Assembly: GCA_026991225.1 (NCBI GenBank)
Contig: JALXCB010000191.1
Coordinates: 1 to 33,290 of the forward strand
Length of the DNA stretch: 33,290 nt
Direction: 5' to 3'
Source of the DNA: Anaerolineae bacterium
GTDB taxonomy: Bacteria; Chloroflexota; Anaerolineae; J102
Under the pieces are notes generated by a model. That model did not search any database. It saw only the letters and a program-made list of their open reading frames with translations, and had not been told where the DNA came from. Of this stretch, positions 24,629 to 31,518 are shown piece by piece (positions within the stretch are counted from its first letter, which is position 1; each line of letters starts with the position of its first letter). The position numbers and the translations under genes are program-made.

Positions 24629-24842
24629 GGGTGCGTTTCAAAAATGGGGCGCACTAGCCGACTCAAGTCGGGCGCTTCAGGCCTGCGGCCAGTGGACGGC
24701 CTCCGCCGTCCATTTTCACCGTATGCAACAGGTCGACGAAGGTCGACCACTGGCGCGAAGCGCCCAAAAGGCCCGAGTTTACTCGGCCAGTGCTTGGCGA
24801 CGAATCGACGATGATTTTTTGCCCCCAAATTGAAACGCACCC
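24629..24842. mobile_element. MITE-like element family C, copy C3 (214 bp)
   Basis: Perfect 12-bp TIRs GGGTGCGTTTCA, extending imperfectly to about 21 bp. Perfect 9-bp TSD CAAACGGTA at 24620-24628 and 24843-24851. The internal hairpin series is GGACGGC-CTCC-GCCGTCC, GGTCGAC-GAA-GGTCGACC, GGCGC-GAA-GCGCC and CCGAGT-TT-ACTCGG. No ORF. Confidence 0.92.
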
Positions 24843-24865
24843 CAAACGGTAGTCCTGTTCACTCG

Positions 24866-24989
24866 ACACGGATACGAGGAAACACGGATAAAATCTTTTT
24901 TGAATGACTTCGCTCCTTCGTTTCCTTCGTTTCCTTCGTGTCTTCGTGGCAAAAGAGGGGCGATTGAGGCCAACTACCTTAGCAGTTAT
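24866..24989. mobile_element. Family B right-end remnant (B7)
   Basis: CTTCGTGTCTTCGTGG words and an ACCTTAGCAGTTAT end (24976-24989) match B5 and B3 right ends. The left part is an ACACGGATACGAGGAAACAC word cluster also present inverted near 15823-15855. 24990-25145 shows nothing I recognise. Confidence 0.5.
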
Positions 24990-25145
24990 CATCAGACATT
25001 ATTTGATTCGGTATTTTTTGCTTTTTACGCCGGTTCCGACTAAAATAAAGGGCTGTGTGTACAGCACCCAAAAGCCCGATGCCCCATGTCCTCTGTGACC
25101 TGTTGGCATCCCCACTTTCCGAAATCGGCGCGGCCGTGATTCATG

Positions 25146-25289
25146 GTAACTACTAAGGTCGTCACCCGTCGTCGCCCGAAAACCACTAAGAACACAAAGG
25201 CGCAAAGGGAAATGGATACATTTTTCTTCGTGTTCTAAGCGCCTTTGCGCCCTTTTGTGGTTTGTTGACCGGGGTGAGTTGACGGTTAC
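25146..25289 (+). mobile_element. Family B element B1
   Basis: The left TIR GTAACTACTAAGGT (25146-25159) and a decayed right TIR (ending GACGGTTAC, 25289) match B2 in length (144 bp) and interior (AACCACTAAGAACACAAAGG, TACATTTTT, TTCGTGTTCT). No convincing TSD remains. It lies directly upstream of the bL25 gene. Confidence 0.75.
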
Positions 25290-25329
25290 GACCATTCTCA
25301 AATACATCAAAGAAGGAGCGAATCATCCA

Positions 25330-25956
25330 ATGGATTATGTATTGAATGTTGAACCTCGAAGCATCACCGGCAGGCACGTGAAACAGGTGCGCGCGGCCGG
25401 TTTTGTGCCCGCTATCGTGTATGGGCAGGGCGAACCCGCCACCCCTATCCAGTTCCGCGAGATCGACATGGTGCGCATCCTGCGCAGCGGCGGTCTCAGC
25501 CAGCTCATCGAGATCAGGGGCCTGGGCAAGCCTATGAACGTGCTAATCAAGGACCTGCAACGCCATCCCATTCGCCGCACCCTCCTCCATGTCGATTTCT
25601 ACCGGGTGCAGATGGACGTCAAAATCCAAACCGACCTGCCCGTCCACACGGTGGGCGAGTCCGAGGCCCTCAAGGGCGGCGCTGTGCTCATCCATCACAT
25701 GGACGCCATTACCGTGGAATGTCTTCCCGGCGATATTCCCGAAGCGCTCGTGGCCGATTTGAGCAAGCTCAAGACCCTGAACGATGTCATCACCGTGGCC
25801 GACCTGCCCATCCCCGAGGGCGTGGAGGTGTTGGCCGAGCCCGAAGCGCCTGTCTTCAGCCTGACCATCTCCCGCAAGCTGGCGGAAGAGTCTGCCGAGG
25901 GTGAGGAAGAAGGCGCTGAGGCCGAAGCGGGCGAAGAAACAGTCGCAGAGGGCTAA
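25330..25956 (+). CDS. rplY: Ribosomal protein bL25, long CTC form
   Basis: This 208-residue 5S rRNA-binding protein starts at ATG 25330 (MDYVLNVEPRSITGR) after AAGAAGGAG; the in-frame ATG at 25255 is inside element B1. The N-terminal L25 domain (about 1-92) has VRAAGFVPAIVYGQG and KDLQRHPIRRTLLHVDFYRV. The C-terminal CTC/TL5 beta domain (about 93-182) has an Ala/Glu-rich acidic tail (EEEGAEAEAGEE). The CTC form is common in Chloroflexota, Thermus and Gram-positives, where it is a general stress protein. It stands alone upstream of tRNA-Glu. Confidence 0.94.
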   Translation: MDYVLNVEPRSITGRHVKQVRAAGFVPAIVYGQGEPATPIQFREIDMVRILRSGGLSQLIEIRGLGKPMNVLIKDLQRHPIRRTLLHVDFYRVQMDVKIQTDLPVHTVGESEALKGGAVLIHHMDAITVECLPGDIPEALVADLSKLKTLNDVITVADLPIPEGVEVLAEPEAPVFSLTISRKLAEESAEGEEEGAEAEAGEETVAEG

Positions 25957-25971
25957 CCGCGCGCCTTGCAG

Positions 25972-26011
25972 GCGGATGGCGGGCGTTTTCTGGTGAAAAA
26001 CCGCCATCCGC
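25972..26011 (+). terminator. Hairpin after rplY
   Basis: A perfect 11-bp stem (GCGGATGGCGG, 25972-25982, with CCGCCATCCGC, 26001-26011) has an 18-nt loop and lies 15 bp after the stop. There is no T-tract, so termination is uncertain. Confidence 0.5.
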
Positions 26012-26035
26012 TCCTGACAAACTTTCCGTCGATCT

Positions 26036-26064
26036 TTGCCCAACCACCTGTCTTCTGCTAAAAT
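26036..26064 (+). promoter_or_regulatory. Promoter of tRNA-Glu
   Basis: TTGCCC (26036-26041), a 17-bp spacer and TAAAAT (26059-26064) lie 12 bp before the tRNA 5' end. Confidence 0.65.
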
Positions 26065-26075
26065 ACAATCACTGC

Positions 26076-26151
26076 GCCCCCATCGTCTAGAGGACTAGGA
26101 TGTCAGCCTTTCAAGCTGAAGACAGGGGTTCGAATCCCCTTGGGGGCGCCA
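26076..26151 (+). tRNA. trnE: tRNA-Glu (anticodon TTC)
   Basis: A 76-nt cloverleaf. The acceptor GCCCCCA pairs with TGGGGGC (26141-26147), G148 discriminator (26148) and encoded CCA (26149-26151). The anticodon stem TCAGC/GCTGA holds loop CTTTCAA with TTC at 26110-26112. The T-arm is GGGGTTCGAATCCCC. It has its own promoter and terminator. Confidence 0.97.
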
Positions 26152-26181
26152 AAAGCCTCGGTCGTCGACCGGGGCTTTTTT
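26152..26181 (+). terminator. Terminator of tRNA-Glu
   Basis: AAGCCTCGGTCG pairs with CGACCGGGGCTT (one wobble), followed by TTTTT up to 26181. It lies directly after the encoded CCA. Confidence 0.9.
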
Positions 26182-26191
26182 GTTTGAAAAG

Positions 26192-26334
26192 GTCACTACT
26201 AAGGTCATCACACGAAAACCACTAAGAATACGAAGACACAAAGGCACAAAGGGAAATTTATACATTTTTTTCTTCGTGTTCTTGGCGCCTTTGTGCCCTT
26301 TGTGGTTTGTTAACCGGGGTACGTTAGCAGTTAC
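26192..26334 (+). mobile_element. Family B element B2 (143 bp)
   Basis: TIRs are GTCACTACTAAGGT on the left and, inverted, GTAACTGCTAACGT on the right. A perfect 8-bp TSD, TTGAAAAG, is at 26184-26191 and 26335-26342. The inside has complementary AAGACACAAAGGCAC and GTGCCCTTTGTGG words around TATACATTTTTTT. It lies between the tRNA-Glu terminator and the DUF190 stop. Confidence 0.85.
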
Positions 26335-26360
26335 TTGAAAAGTGTCAAGTCGTCTCCGCA

Positions 26361-26687
26361 TTACCGATAGAATCGGACGTCCGCTTTCTCCAGCGTCGCC
26401 AGCCCTTCCTTGATCTCCCGCTCCACCGAATCCAGATAGGCTTCCAGGCGGTCGCGAGTGTCGACGAGCTCCACGATGACGGGCAGATCCGTCGACAATC
26501 GCAGAATGCGGGCTGTGTGAATCCGGCTCTTCTTTCCGAAACCCATGATTCCGCGCACGACAGTCGCCCCGGCCAATCCCTGACGTTGGGCCTCCTCGAC
26601 CAGCCATTCATACAACGGGCGGCCATGGGCCCGATCATTCTCGCCGACGAAAATCCGTAGAAGACAGCCGTCTTTTTCGAATTCCAT
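26361..26687 (-). CDS. DUF190 (PII-like) protein
   Basis: This 108-residue protein matches the DUF190 pattern: an opening strand CLLRIFVGENDR, then the segment LVEEAQRQGLAGATVVRGIMGFG (quoted in part as GLAGATVVRGIMGFG) and LPVIVELVDTRDRLEAYLD. The fold is related to PII signalling trimers. It starts 5 bp after the crcB stop, with GGGAGC inside the end of crcB as ribosome-binding site, so the two are translationally linked. DUF190 genes often accompany crcB, which suggests a regulatory or accessory role in fluoride export, but the mechanism is not established. Confidence 0.88.
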   Translation of the reverse strand: MEFEKDGCLLRIFVGENDRAHGRPLYEWLVEEAQRQGLAGATVVRGIMGFGKKSRIHTARILRLSTDLPVIVELVDTRDRLEAYLDSVEREIKEGLATLEKADVRFYR

Positions 26688-26692
26688 GAGGC

Positions 26693-27076
26693 TTAGCTCC
26701 CGAAAGCGTAGGCCAGGGTTTGTCCTAACCAGACAGCGACCAGGCCCAGAAAGATGTTTGCGGTTATGTTCAACACCGCGGGCGTGGCGGCCCCATCCGC
26801 AAACAGGTTGAAGGTTTCGAGGCTGAAGGTGGAGAAGGTCGTGAAAGCGCCCAAAAAGCCGATGAAAATCAACATGCGGACTTCAGGGCTAAAGACATTT
26901 TGCATGAAGGCGTAACGCACCAGAAAGCCGAGAAGAAAGCTGCCAATGACATTGACGGCCAGGGTGCCATAGGGAAAATGCACGGATCGGCTGAGATCTT
27001 GCACCCAGCCCGCCATGAGGAACCGGCTGACAGCGCCCAGAAAGCCGCCAATGCCGATGATGAGTAATTTCGTCAT
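26693..27076 (-). CDS. crcB: Fluoride channel CrcB/FluC
   Basis: This 127-residue four-helix membrane protein forms a dual-topology dimer that lets fluoride leave the cell. Conserved elements are GIGGFLGAVSRF (about residues 7-18), the polar-track YGTLAVNVIGSFLLG (about 36-50) with its Asn, and the Phe-box and Na+-site segment GFLGAFTTFSTFSLE (about 73-87). Many bacteria have two crcB genes; here a single subunit pairs with DUF190. The upstream 5' region was hit by element B8, whose duplicated target begins 7 bp from ATG 27076. I see no fluoride riboswitch upstream. Confidence 0.93.
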   Translation of the reverse strand: MTKLLIIGIGGFLGAVSRFLMAGWVQDLSRSVHFPYGTLAVNVIGSFLLGFLVRYAFMQNVFSPEVRMLIFIGFLGAFTTFSTFSLETFNLFADGAATPAVLNITANIFLGLVAVWLGQTLAYAFGS

Positions 27077-27090
27077 AGTCGCTTCCGATG

Positions 27091-27549
27091 GTAACTATAC
27101 AGGTATCCAACAGAACGTCTTGCCACGAAGGCTCGAAGGGACGAAGGCGATGCAGGCTGATTGATTGACAAAACGCGTTTTGGTCTGCTGTGGTCGCCTA
27201 TGCTGTCGACTGAAGTCGTCCCATTCCAGGCCTGCGGCCAGTGGACGGCCTCCGCCGTCCATGTTCATGATGGAAATCAGGTCGACGAAGGTCGATCACA
27301 GGCGCGAAGCGCCTGAAGAGTCCGAGTTTACTCGGTGAATATGGTCGGAAAGGAAAGACTCAAGATTTGTCAGTCAACCAGCGATGCAGGTTTGCAAGTT
27401 CGCAGGCCACAAGTGGCAAGCCTTTCTGGCTGCAAGGTTTTTCACCTGCTACTTGCTACCTGCCACCTGCAACTTTTACCCTTCGTGCCTTCGTGTCGTC
27501 GTGTCTTCGTGGTTTTTGCCTCGCTATGAGGGGATACGTGTATAGTTAC
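27091..27549. mobile_element. Family B-like element B8 (459 bp), containing D1
   Basis: TIRs are GTAACTATACAGGTATCC and, inverted, GTAACTATACACGTATCC (17 of 18). The 8-bp TSD is TTCCGATG (27083-27090) and TTCTGATG (27550-27557). Internal words match B5 inverted (CCACGAAGGCTCGAAGGG, GCTACCTGCCACCTGC). Without D1 and one TSD copy it is about 225 bp. Both TIRs read outward contain TATAGT. Confidence 0.85.
27157..27381. mobile_element. MITE-like element D1 (225 bp), nested in B8
   Basis: TIRs are CTGATTGATTGACAAA and, inverted, CTGGTTGACTGACAAA (14 of 16). The 9-bp TSD CGATGCAGG is at 27148-27156 and 27382-27390; B5 holds a single copy of this target (13365-13373, inverted). The interior carries the same hairpin cassette as C3, identical in the GGCCTGCGGCCAGTGGACGG block. 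Confidence 0.9.
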
Positions 27550-27653
27550 TTCTGATGAAAAGGATAGGCAAACGCATCATAGATCACCCGGGCCGCGGGC
27601 GCAAATCCACGAACGCATCTCGGGCCGAAAGGGTTCGCCGCGCGCGGAGCGAC

Positions 27654-27682
27654 TTGCATTCGGGCGGGAAGGGGACTACAAT
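27654..27682 (+). promoter_or_regulatory. Promoter of pgl (probably leaderless)
   Basis: TTGCAT (27654-27659), 17-bp spacer, TACAAT (27677-27682), then 6 nt to ATG 27689. Transcription should begin at the start codon. Confidence 0.7.
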
Positions 27683-27688
27683 CCAGGC

Positions 27689-28441
27689 ATGAACACCCGT
27701 CCCTATGAAGTTCACGAATCCGATATCCTCATCCTCCGGGCGGCGGAGTTGCTGTCCTGGGTGGTCGAGGACGCCGTGAACGCCCGCGGCGTGGCCCACA
27801 TCGCCATCTCGGGCGGCTCCACGCCCCGCCCATTGTTCAAACTCCTGGCCGCGCCTCCGTGGCGGGAGCGCATTCCCTGGGGCCGAACCCATATCTGGTG
27901 GGTGGACGAACGCTGCGTCCCCCCCGACCATCCCCATAGCAACTTCGGCGTGGCCTACGCGCTGCTCCTGCAACACCTGCCCATCGTCATCACTCATCGC
28001 ATCCACGGCGAGGAGGACGATCCCCAACAAGCTGCCGCCCTTTACGAGCAGGAGATCACAACGACGATGGGCCTGGCCGCCTGGCAATGGCCCCGGTTCG
28101 ATCTGATCTTGCTGGGTATGGGCGCGGACGGTCACACCGCTTCCCTCTTTCCGGGCGATCCCGCGCTGACCGTGCGCGACCGTCTGGTCACGGTGGGCCA
28201 TGCCCCCACAGCACCTCGCGATCGGGTCACCCTCACCCTGCCTGTGCTCAACCAGGCCGCGCATGTGATCTTCCTGATCGCGGGCGCAGGTAAGGGGCCC
28301 GCCCTCCGCCGCGTCTTTCATAAAGAAGACCCCCAGCCCCTGCCCGCAGCTCTGGTGGAGCCGGAAAACGGCTATCTGCTGTGGCTGTTGGACCGGGATG
28401 CGGCCCGCGCCGCGGACATGCCTTTTCTGTCTTGTAGATAA
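27689..28441 (+). CDS. pgl: 6-phosphogluconolactonase
   Basis: This 250-residue enzyme hydrolyses 6-phosphogluconolactone to 6-phosphogluconate, step two of the oxidative pentose phosphate pathway. It has the SGGSTPRPLF phosphate-binding loop (about residues 36-45), WWVDERCVPPDHPHSN (about 71-86) and LILLGMGADGHTASLFPG (about 138-155), all hallmarks of the SugarP_isomerase-fold DevB/Pgl group. The length is normal. ATG 27689 lies 6 nt from a -10 box with no ribosome-binding site. It heads a pgl-tal-zwf set; a family E repeat separates it from tal. Confidence 0.94.
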   Translation: MNTRPYEVHESDILILRAAELLSWVVEDAVNARGVAHIAISGGSTPRPLFKLLAAPPWRERIPWGRTHIWWVDERCVPPDHPHSNFGVAYALLLQHLPIVITHRIHGEEDDPQQAAALYEQEITTTMGLAAWQWPRFDLILLGMGADGHTASLFPGDPALTVRDRLVTVGHAPTAPRDRVTLTLPVLNQAAHVIFLIAGAGKGPALRRVFHKEDPQPLPAALVEPENGYLLWLLDRDAARAADMPFLSCR

Positions 28442-28475
28442 CGTTGGCGTTCTTTGCGAAAGGTTCGCCAGGCCA

Positions 28476-28577
28476 AAGTTGGGCGAGGCTGCAACGCACG
28501 TAAAACGTCAAACGTGAAACGTCATGTCCTCACGCATCACGTTTCACTCGTCACGTCTTCAGCTTTCCGCGACCACG
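28476..28577 (-). repeat. Dispersed repeat family E, variant copy E5
   Basis: The flank GTTGGGCGAGGCTGCAACG (28479-28497) and the CTTTCCGCGACC tail match E4 and E1. The hairpin core differs: words AACGTCAAACGTGAAACGTC with CACGTTTCACTCGTCACGTC replace the GTGATGCGTAAT words. It lies between pgl and tal. Strand is nominal; the flank order is as in E1. Confidence 0.6.
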
Positions 28578-28633
28578 CAGCCGATACGCACTTTCATCAC
28601 CACACGAGAACCCCTACCAAGATCGAGGTGACT

Positions 28634-29734
28634 ATGACCAGCAAACTGCAACGACTCTACGACGAATTCGGACAATCCATCTGGCTGGATTTCATCAGTC
28701 GCGACATCATGGCCTCGGGCCAGTTTCAGGAACTCATCGACCTGGGCCTGCGCGGGGTGACTTCCAATCCTTCCATCTTCAACAAAGCCATCAGCGGCAG
28801 CGCCCTCTACGATGAGGATATCCGCCGTCTGGCCGGGGAAGGCGCGGACGCTTTCGCCATCTACGACGTCCTCTCCCAGGCCGACATCACCGCGGCCTGC
28901 GACGCGCTCCTGCCCCTGTACGAGTCCAGCAACCGGGGCGATGGCTATGTGAGCATCGAGGTGAATCCCGACCTGGCCTACGACGCCGAGGGCACGGTGG
29001 CGGAGGCCCAGCGGCTGTGGCGCAGCATCGACCGTCCCAACCTCATGGTGAAAGTGCCCGCCACCCGCGAAGGCATCCCCGCCATCCGTCGGCTCATCGC
29101 CGCGGGCGTCAATGTGAACGCCACCCTCATGTTCTCTCTGCGCCACTACGAGGCCGTGGCCTACGCGTTCATCGAAGGAGTGGAGGATCGGGCCCGGGCG
29201 GGCGAGGATGTCAGCCACGTGGCCTCGGTGGCCTCCTTCTTCGTCAGCCGCATCGACACGGCCATGGACAAAGCCCTGGCCGCGGTGGGCAATACCGAAT
29301 TGCAGGGGAAGATCGCGATCGCCAACGCCAAACTGGCCTATGATCGCTTCAAAGTCGTCTTCGGCGACGCCCGCTGGCAGGCGTTAGCGAACCAGGGCGC
29401 GCGGGTGCAGCGACCCCTTTGGGCCAGCACCAGCACCAAGAATCCCGCTTACTCGGACGTGCTTTACGTCGAAAACCTCATCGGCCCGCACACAGTCAAC
29501 ACCCTGCCTCTGCACACCATCCAGGCCCTGCTGGACCACGGCAGGCTGGCCCGCACCGTCGACCAGGGCGTGGAAGAAGCCCGGGCGCAGATCGCCCGTC
29601 TGGCCGAACTGGGCATCGACTTCGACCAGATCACCGAAGACCTGCAAACCGCGGGCGTGAAAGCCTTTGCCAACGACTTCCACAAACTGCTGCATACCAT
29701 CGCCCAGCGCGCGGGCGCTATCGCCAGCGTCTGA
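28634..29734 (+). CDS. tal: Transaldolase
   Basis: This 366-residue enzyme moves a dihydroxyacetone unit from sedoheptulose-7-P to glyceraldehyde-3-P in the non-oxidative pentose phosphate pathway. The Schiff-base lysine is K140 in LMVKVPATREG. GVTSNPSIFNKAI (about 39-51), the NVNATLMFSLRHYEAV strand and RPLWASTSTKNPAYSDVLY (about 258-276) are family signatures. The length fits the longer actinobacterial/cyanobacterial type. I start at ATG 28634 after GAGGTG; the upstream frame covers repeat E5. zwf follows 11 bp later, so the two are co-transcribed. Confidence 0.95.
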   Translation: MTSKLQRLYDEFGQSIWLDFISRDIMASGQFQELIDLGLRGVTSNPSIFNKAISGSALYDEDIRRLAGEGADAFAIYDVLSQADITAACDALLPLYESSNRGDGYVSIEVNPDLAYDAEGTVAEAQRLWRSIDRPNLMVKVPATREGIPAIRRLIAAGVNVNATLMFSLRHYEAVAYAFIEGVEDRARAGEDVSHVASVASFFVSRIDTAMDKALAAVGNTELQGKIAIANAKLAYDRFKVVFGDARWQALANQGARVQRPLWASTSTKNPAYSDVLYVENLIGPHTVNTLPLHTIQALLDHGRLARTVDQGVEEARAQIARLAELGIDFDQITEDLQTAGVKAFANDFHKLLHTIAQRAGAIASV

Positions 29735-29745
29735 AGGAAGCCCTC

Positions 29746-31287
29746 ATGTCCCAGCCTGAACTCGAAGCCATCCACCGCGCCCCCTCCTTCAGCCTGATTA
29801 TTTTCGGCGCTTCGGGCGACCTGGCCTACCGCAAACTCCTGCCAGCCCTCTTCACCCTGGCCTGCAATGACCTCTTGCCCGAAAACTACGTCCTTTTGGG
29901 CGCGGCCCGCACGCCCTACACCGACGACGCCTTTCGGGATCACATTCGGCAGGGCGTGGAGGAATTCGGGCGCATCAAGCCTGACGAATGCGACCGCTGG
30001 CAGGAGTTCGCCTCCCGCCTTTACTACCAGCACATTCAGTATGATGAGCGAGCGGACTTTCAGACGCTGAAGCAGCGCCTGGAGGAGCTGGAAAAGGCCC
30101 ATCAAACGGCCCCCAACCGCCTGTTCTATCTGGCCATTCCGCCCTCCATCTACCCGGTGGTGGTGGAAAACCTGGGAGAGGTGGATTTCGCCCAGGAGCA
30201 AGAGGGCCATTTCGCCCGACTCATCGTGGAAAAGCCCTTCGGCACGGACTACAACAGCGCCTTCGCCCTCAACCAGCACATTCATCGCTACTTCCGGGAA
30301 GATCAGGTCTATCGCATCGACCACTATCTGGGCAAGGAGACGGTGCAGAATCTGCTGGTCTTCCGCTTCGCCAACGCCATCTTCGAGCCGCTATGGAACC
30401 GGCACTACATCGACCACGTTCAGATTTCCGTGCTGGAATCGGTGGCCGTGGGCAAGCGTGGAGGCTATTACGATCAGGCCGGGGTGATGCGGGACATGTT
30501 CCAGAATCATCTGATGCAGCTCATCTCCCTCACGGCCATGGAACCGCCCAACGAATGGGATGCCACCCAGTTGCGGGATGAGAAGGTGAAGGTGCTGCGG
30601 GCGGTGCGTCCGCCCAGGGATGGCGCACTGCGCACGAACACCGTGCGCGCTCAATATCGCTCCACCGACGGTTCGGGCCCCACCTACCGGCTGGAGCCGG
30701 GCGTCGATCCCCATTCCGAGACGCCCACCTACGCCGCCCTCACCCTCTACATCGACAATTGGCGCTGGAAGGGCGTGCCCTTCTACCTGCGTTCCGGCAA
30801 GGCCCTGGCCGCCAAAACCACCGAAATCTACGTTCAGTTCAAGGAAGTCCCCCACCTGCTGTTCGAAGCCCAGGGCGTGGACCTGGCTCCCAACGCGCTC
30901 TCCATTTGCCTGCAACCCCACGAGGGTTTTCACCTTCGCTTTCAGACCAAAGTGCCCGGCGCTGGCATGCGCACGCAGGATGTGGACATGCGCTTCAACT
31001 TCGCCACCACCTTCGGCGACAAGAGCCTGCCCGAAGCCTATGAGCGCCTGCTGCTGGATGCGGTGCTGGGCGACGCCTCCCTCTTCTCCCGCGAGGACGA
31101 AATTCTGGTCTCCTGGCAGATCATCGACGCCATCCTCCAGGGCTGGGAGCGAGGCGACGGCCCGCCTCTCACCTTTTACGAGCCGGGCAGTTGGGGCCCC
31201 ATCACCGCGCACAACATGCTGGCCGTGTGGGGGCGGTCATGGAGCGTGGATTGTTTCAAAAGCGAGGGCGCGAAAACCGTAGGATAG
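29746..31287 (+). CDS. zwf: Glucose-6-phosphate 1-dehydrogenase
   Basis: This 513-residue enzyme oxidises glucose-6-phosphate with NAD(P)+, the committed step of the oxidative pentose phosphate pathway. The coenzyme motif IFGASGDLAYRKL is at about residues 19-31 and the active-site RIDHYLGKE at 190-198 (D192, H193). VPFYLRSGKAL and EIYVQFKEVPH in the second half are typical. The start is ATG 29746 with GAAGGAAG just upstream; a longer frame overlaps tal in another reading phase and is not real. No gnd or opcA is visible in the window. Confidence 0.96.
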   Translation: MSQPELEAIHRAPSFSLIIFGASGDLAYRKLLPALFTLACNDLLPENYVLLGAARTPYTDDAFRDHIRQGVEEFGRIKPDECDRWQEFASRLYYQHIQYDERADFQTLKQRLEELEKAHQTAPNRLFYLAIPPSIYPVVVENLGEVDFAQEQEGHFARLIVEKPFGTDYNSAFALNQHIHRYFREDQVYRIDHYLGKETVQNLLVFRFANAIFEPLWNRHYIDHVQISVLESVAVGKRGGYYDQAGVMRDMFQNHLMQLISLTAMEPPNEWDATQLRDEKVKVLRAVRPPRDGALRTNTVRAQYRSTDGSGPTYRLEPGVDPHSETPTYAALTLYIDNWRWKGVPFYLRSGKALAAKTTEIYVQFKEVPHLLFEAQGVDLAPNALSICLQPHEGFHLRFQTKVPGAGMRTQDVDMRFNFATTFGDKSLPEAYERLLLDAVLGDASLFSREDEILVSWQIIDAILQGWERGDGPPLTFYEPGSWGPITAHNMLAVWGRSWSVDCFKSEGAKTVG

Positions 31288-31320
31288 CAGGCGACACGAG
31301 CAGCAACTCGCCGATACCGA

Positions 31321-31488
31321 TGAAAACGCCTCGCGGTCAGGTTGGCGCGGGAAGCCAAACACGTAATGCGTAATGTGTGATGCGTAATGACCTCACGGAT
31401 TACGCATCACGCATCACGTCCGTTGCAGACTCGCCCAACGGGGACTTTGAGTCATTTTTGCAAACCAACGCAACGCTATTTTCGGAAC
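31321..31488 (-). repeat. Dispersed repeat family E, copy E4
   Basis: 168 bp homologous to E1 (4300-4467) in inverse orientation, including flanks and the GTGATGCG/GCGTAAT hairpin core (about 31362-31420). It lies between the convergent zwf and aldolase genes. The zwf terminator is not otherwise obvious, so this hairpin may serve both. Confidence 0.8.
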
Positions 31489-31512
31489 AGGAGCGATCCG
31501 TAAATCGCTCCT
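31489..31512 (-). terminator. Hairpin after the aldolase gene
   Basis: A perfect 9-bp stem AGGAGCGAT/ATCGCTCCT with a 6-nt loop lies 6 bp beyond the minus-strand stop. There is no strong T-tract, so termination is tentative. Confidence 0.5.
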
Positions 31513-31518
31513 GCGCCA

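Noticed and set aside
27077-27160. Fluoride riboswitch upstream of crcB
   Set aside because: GGCGATG occurs at 27147 but in the wrong orientation and inside a B-family word repeat. The conserved pseudoknot sequence is absent.
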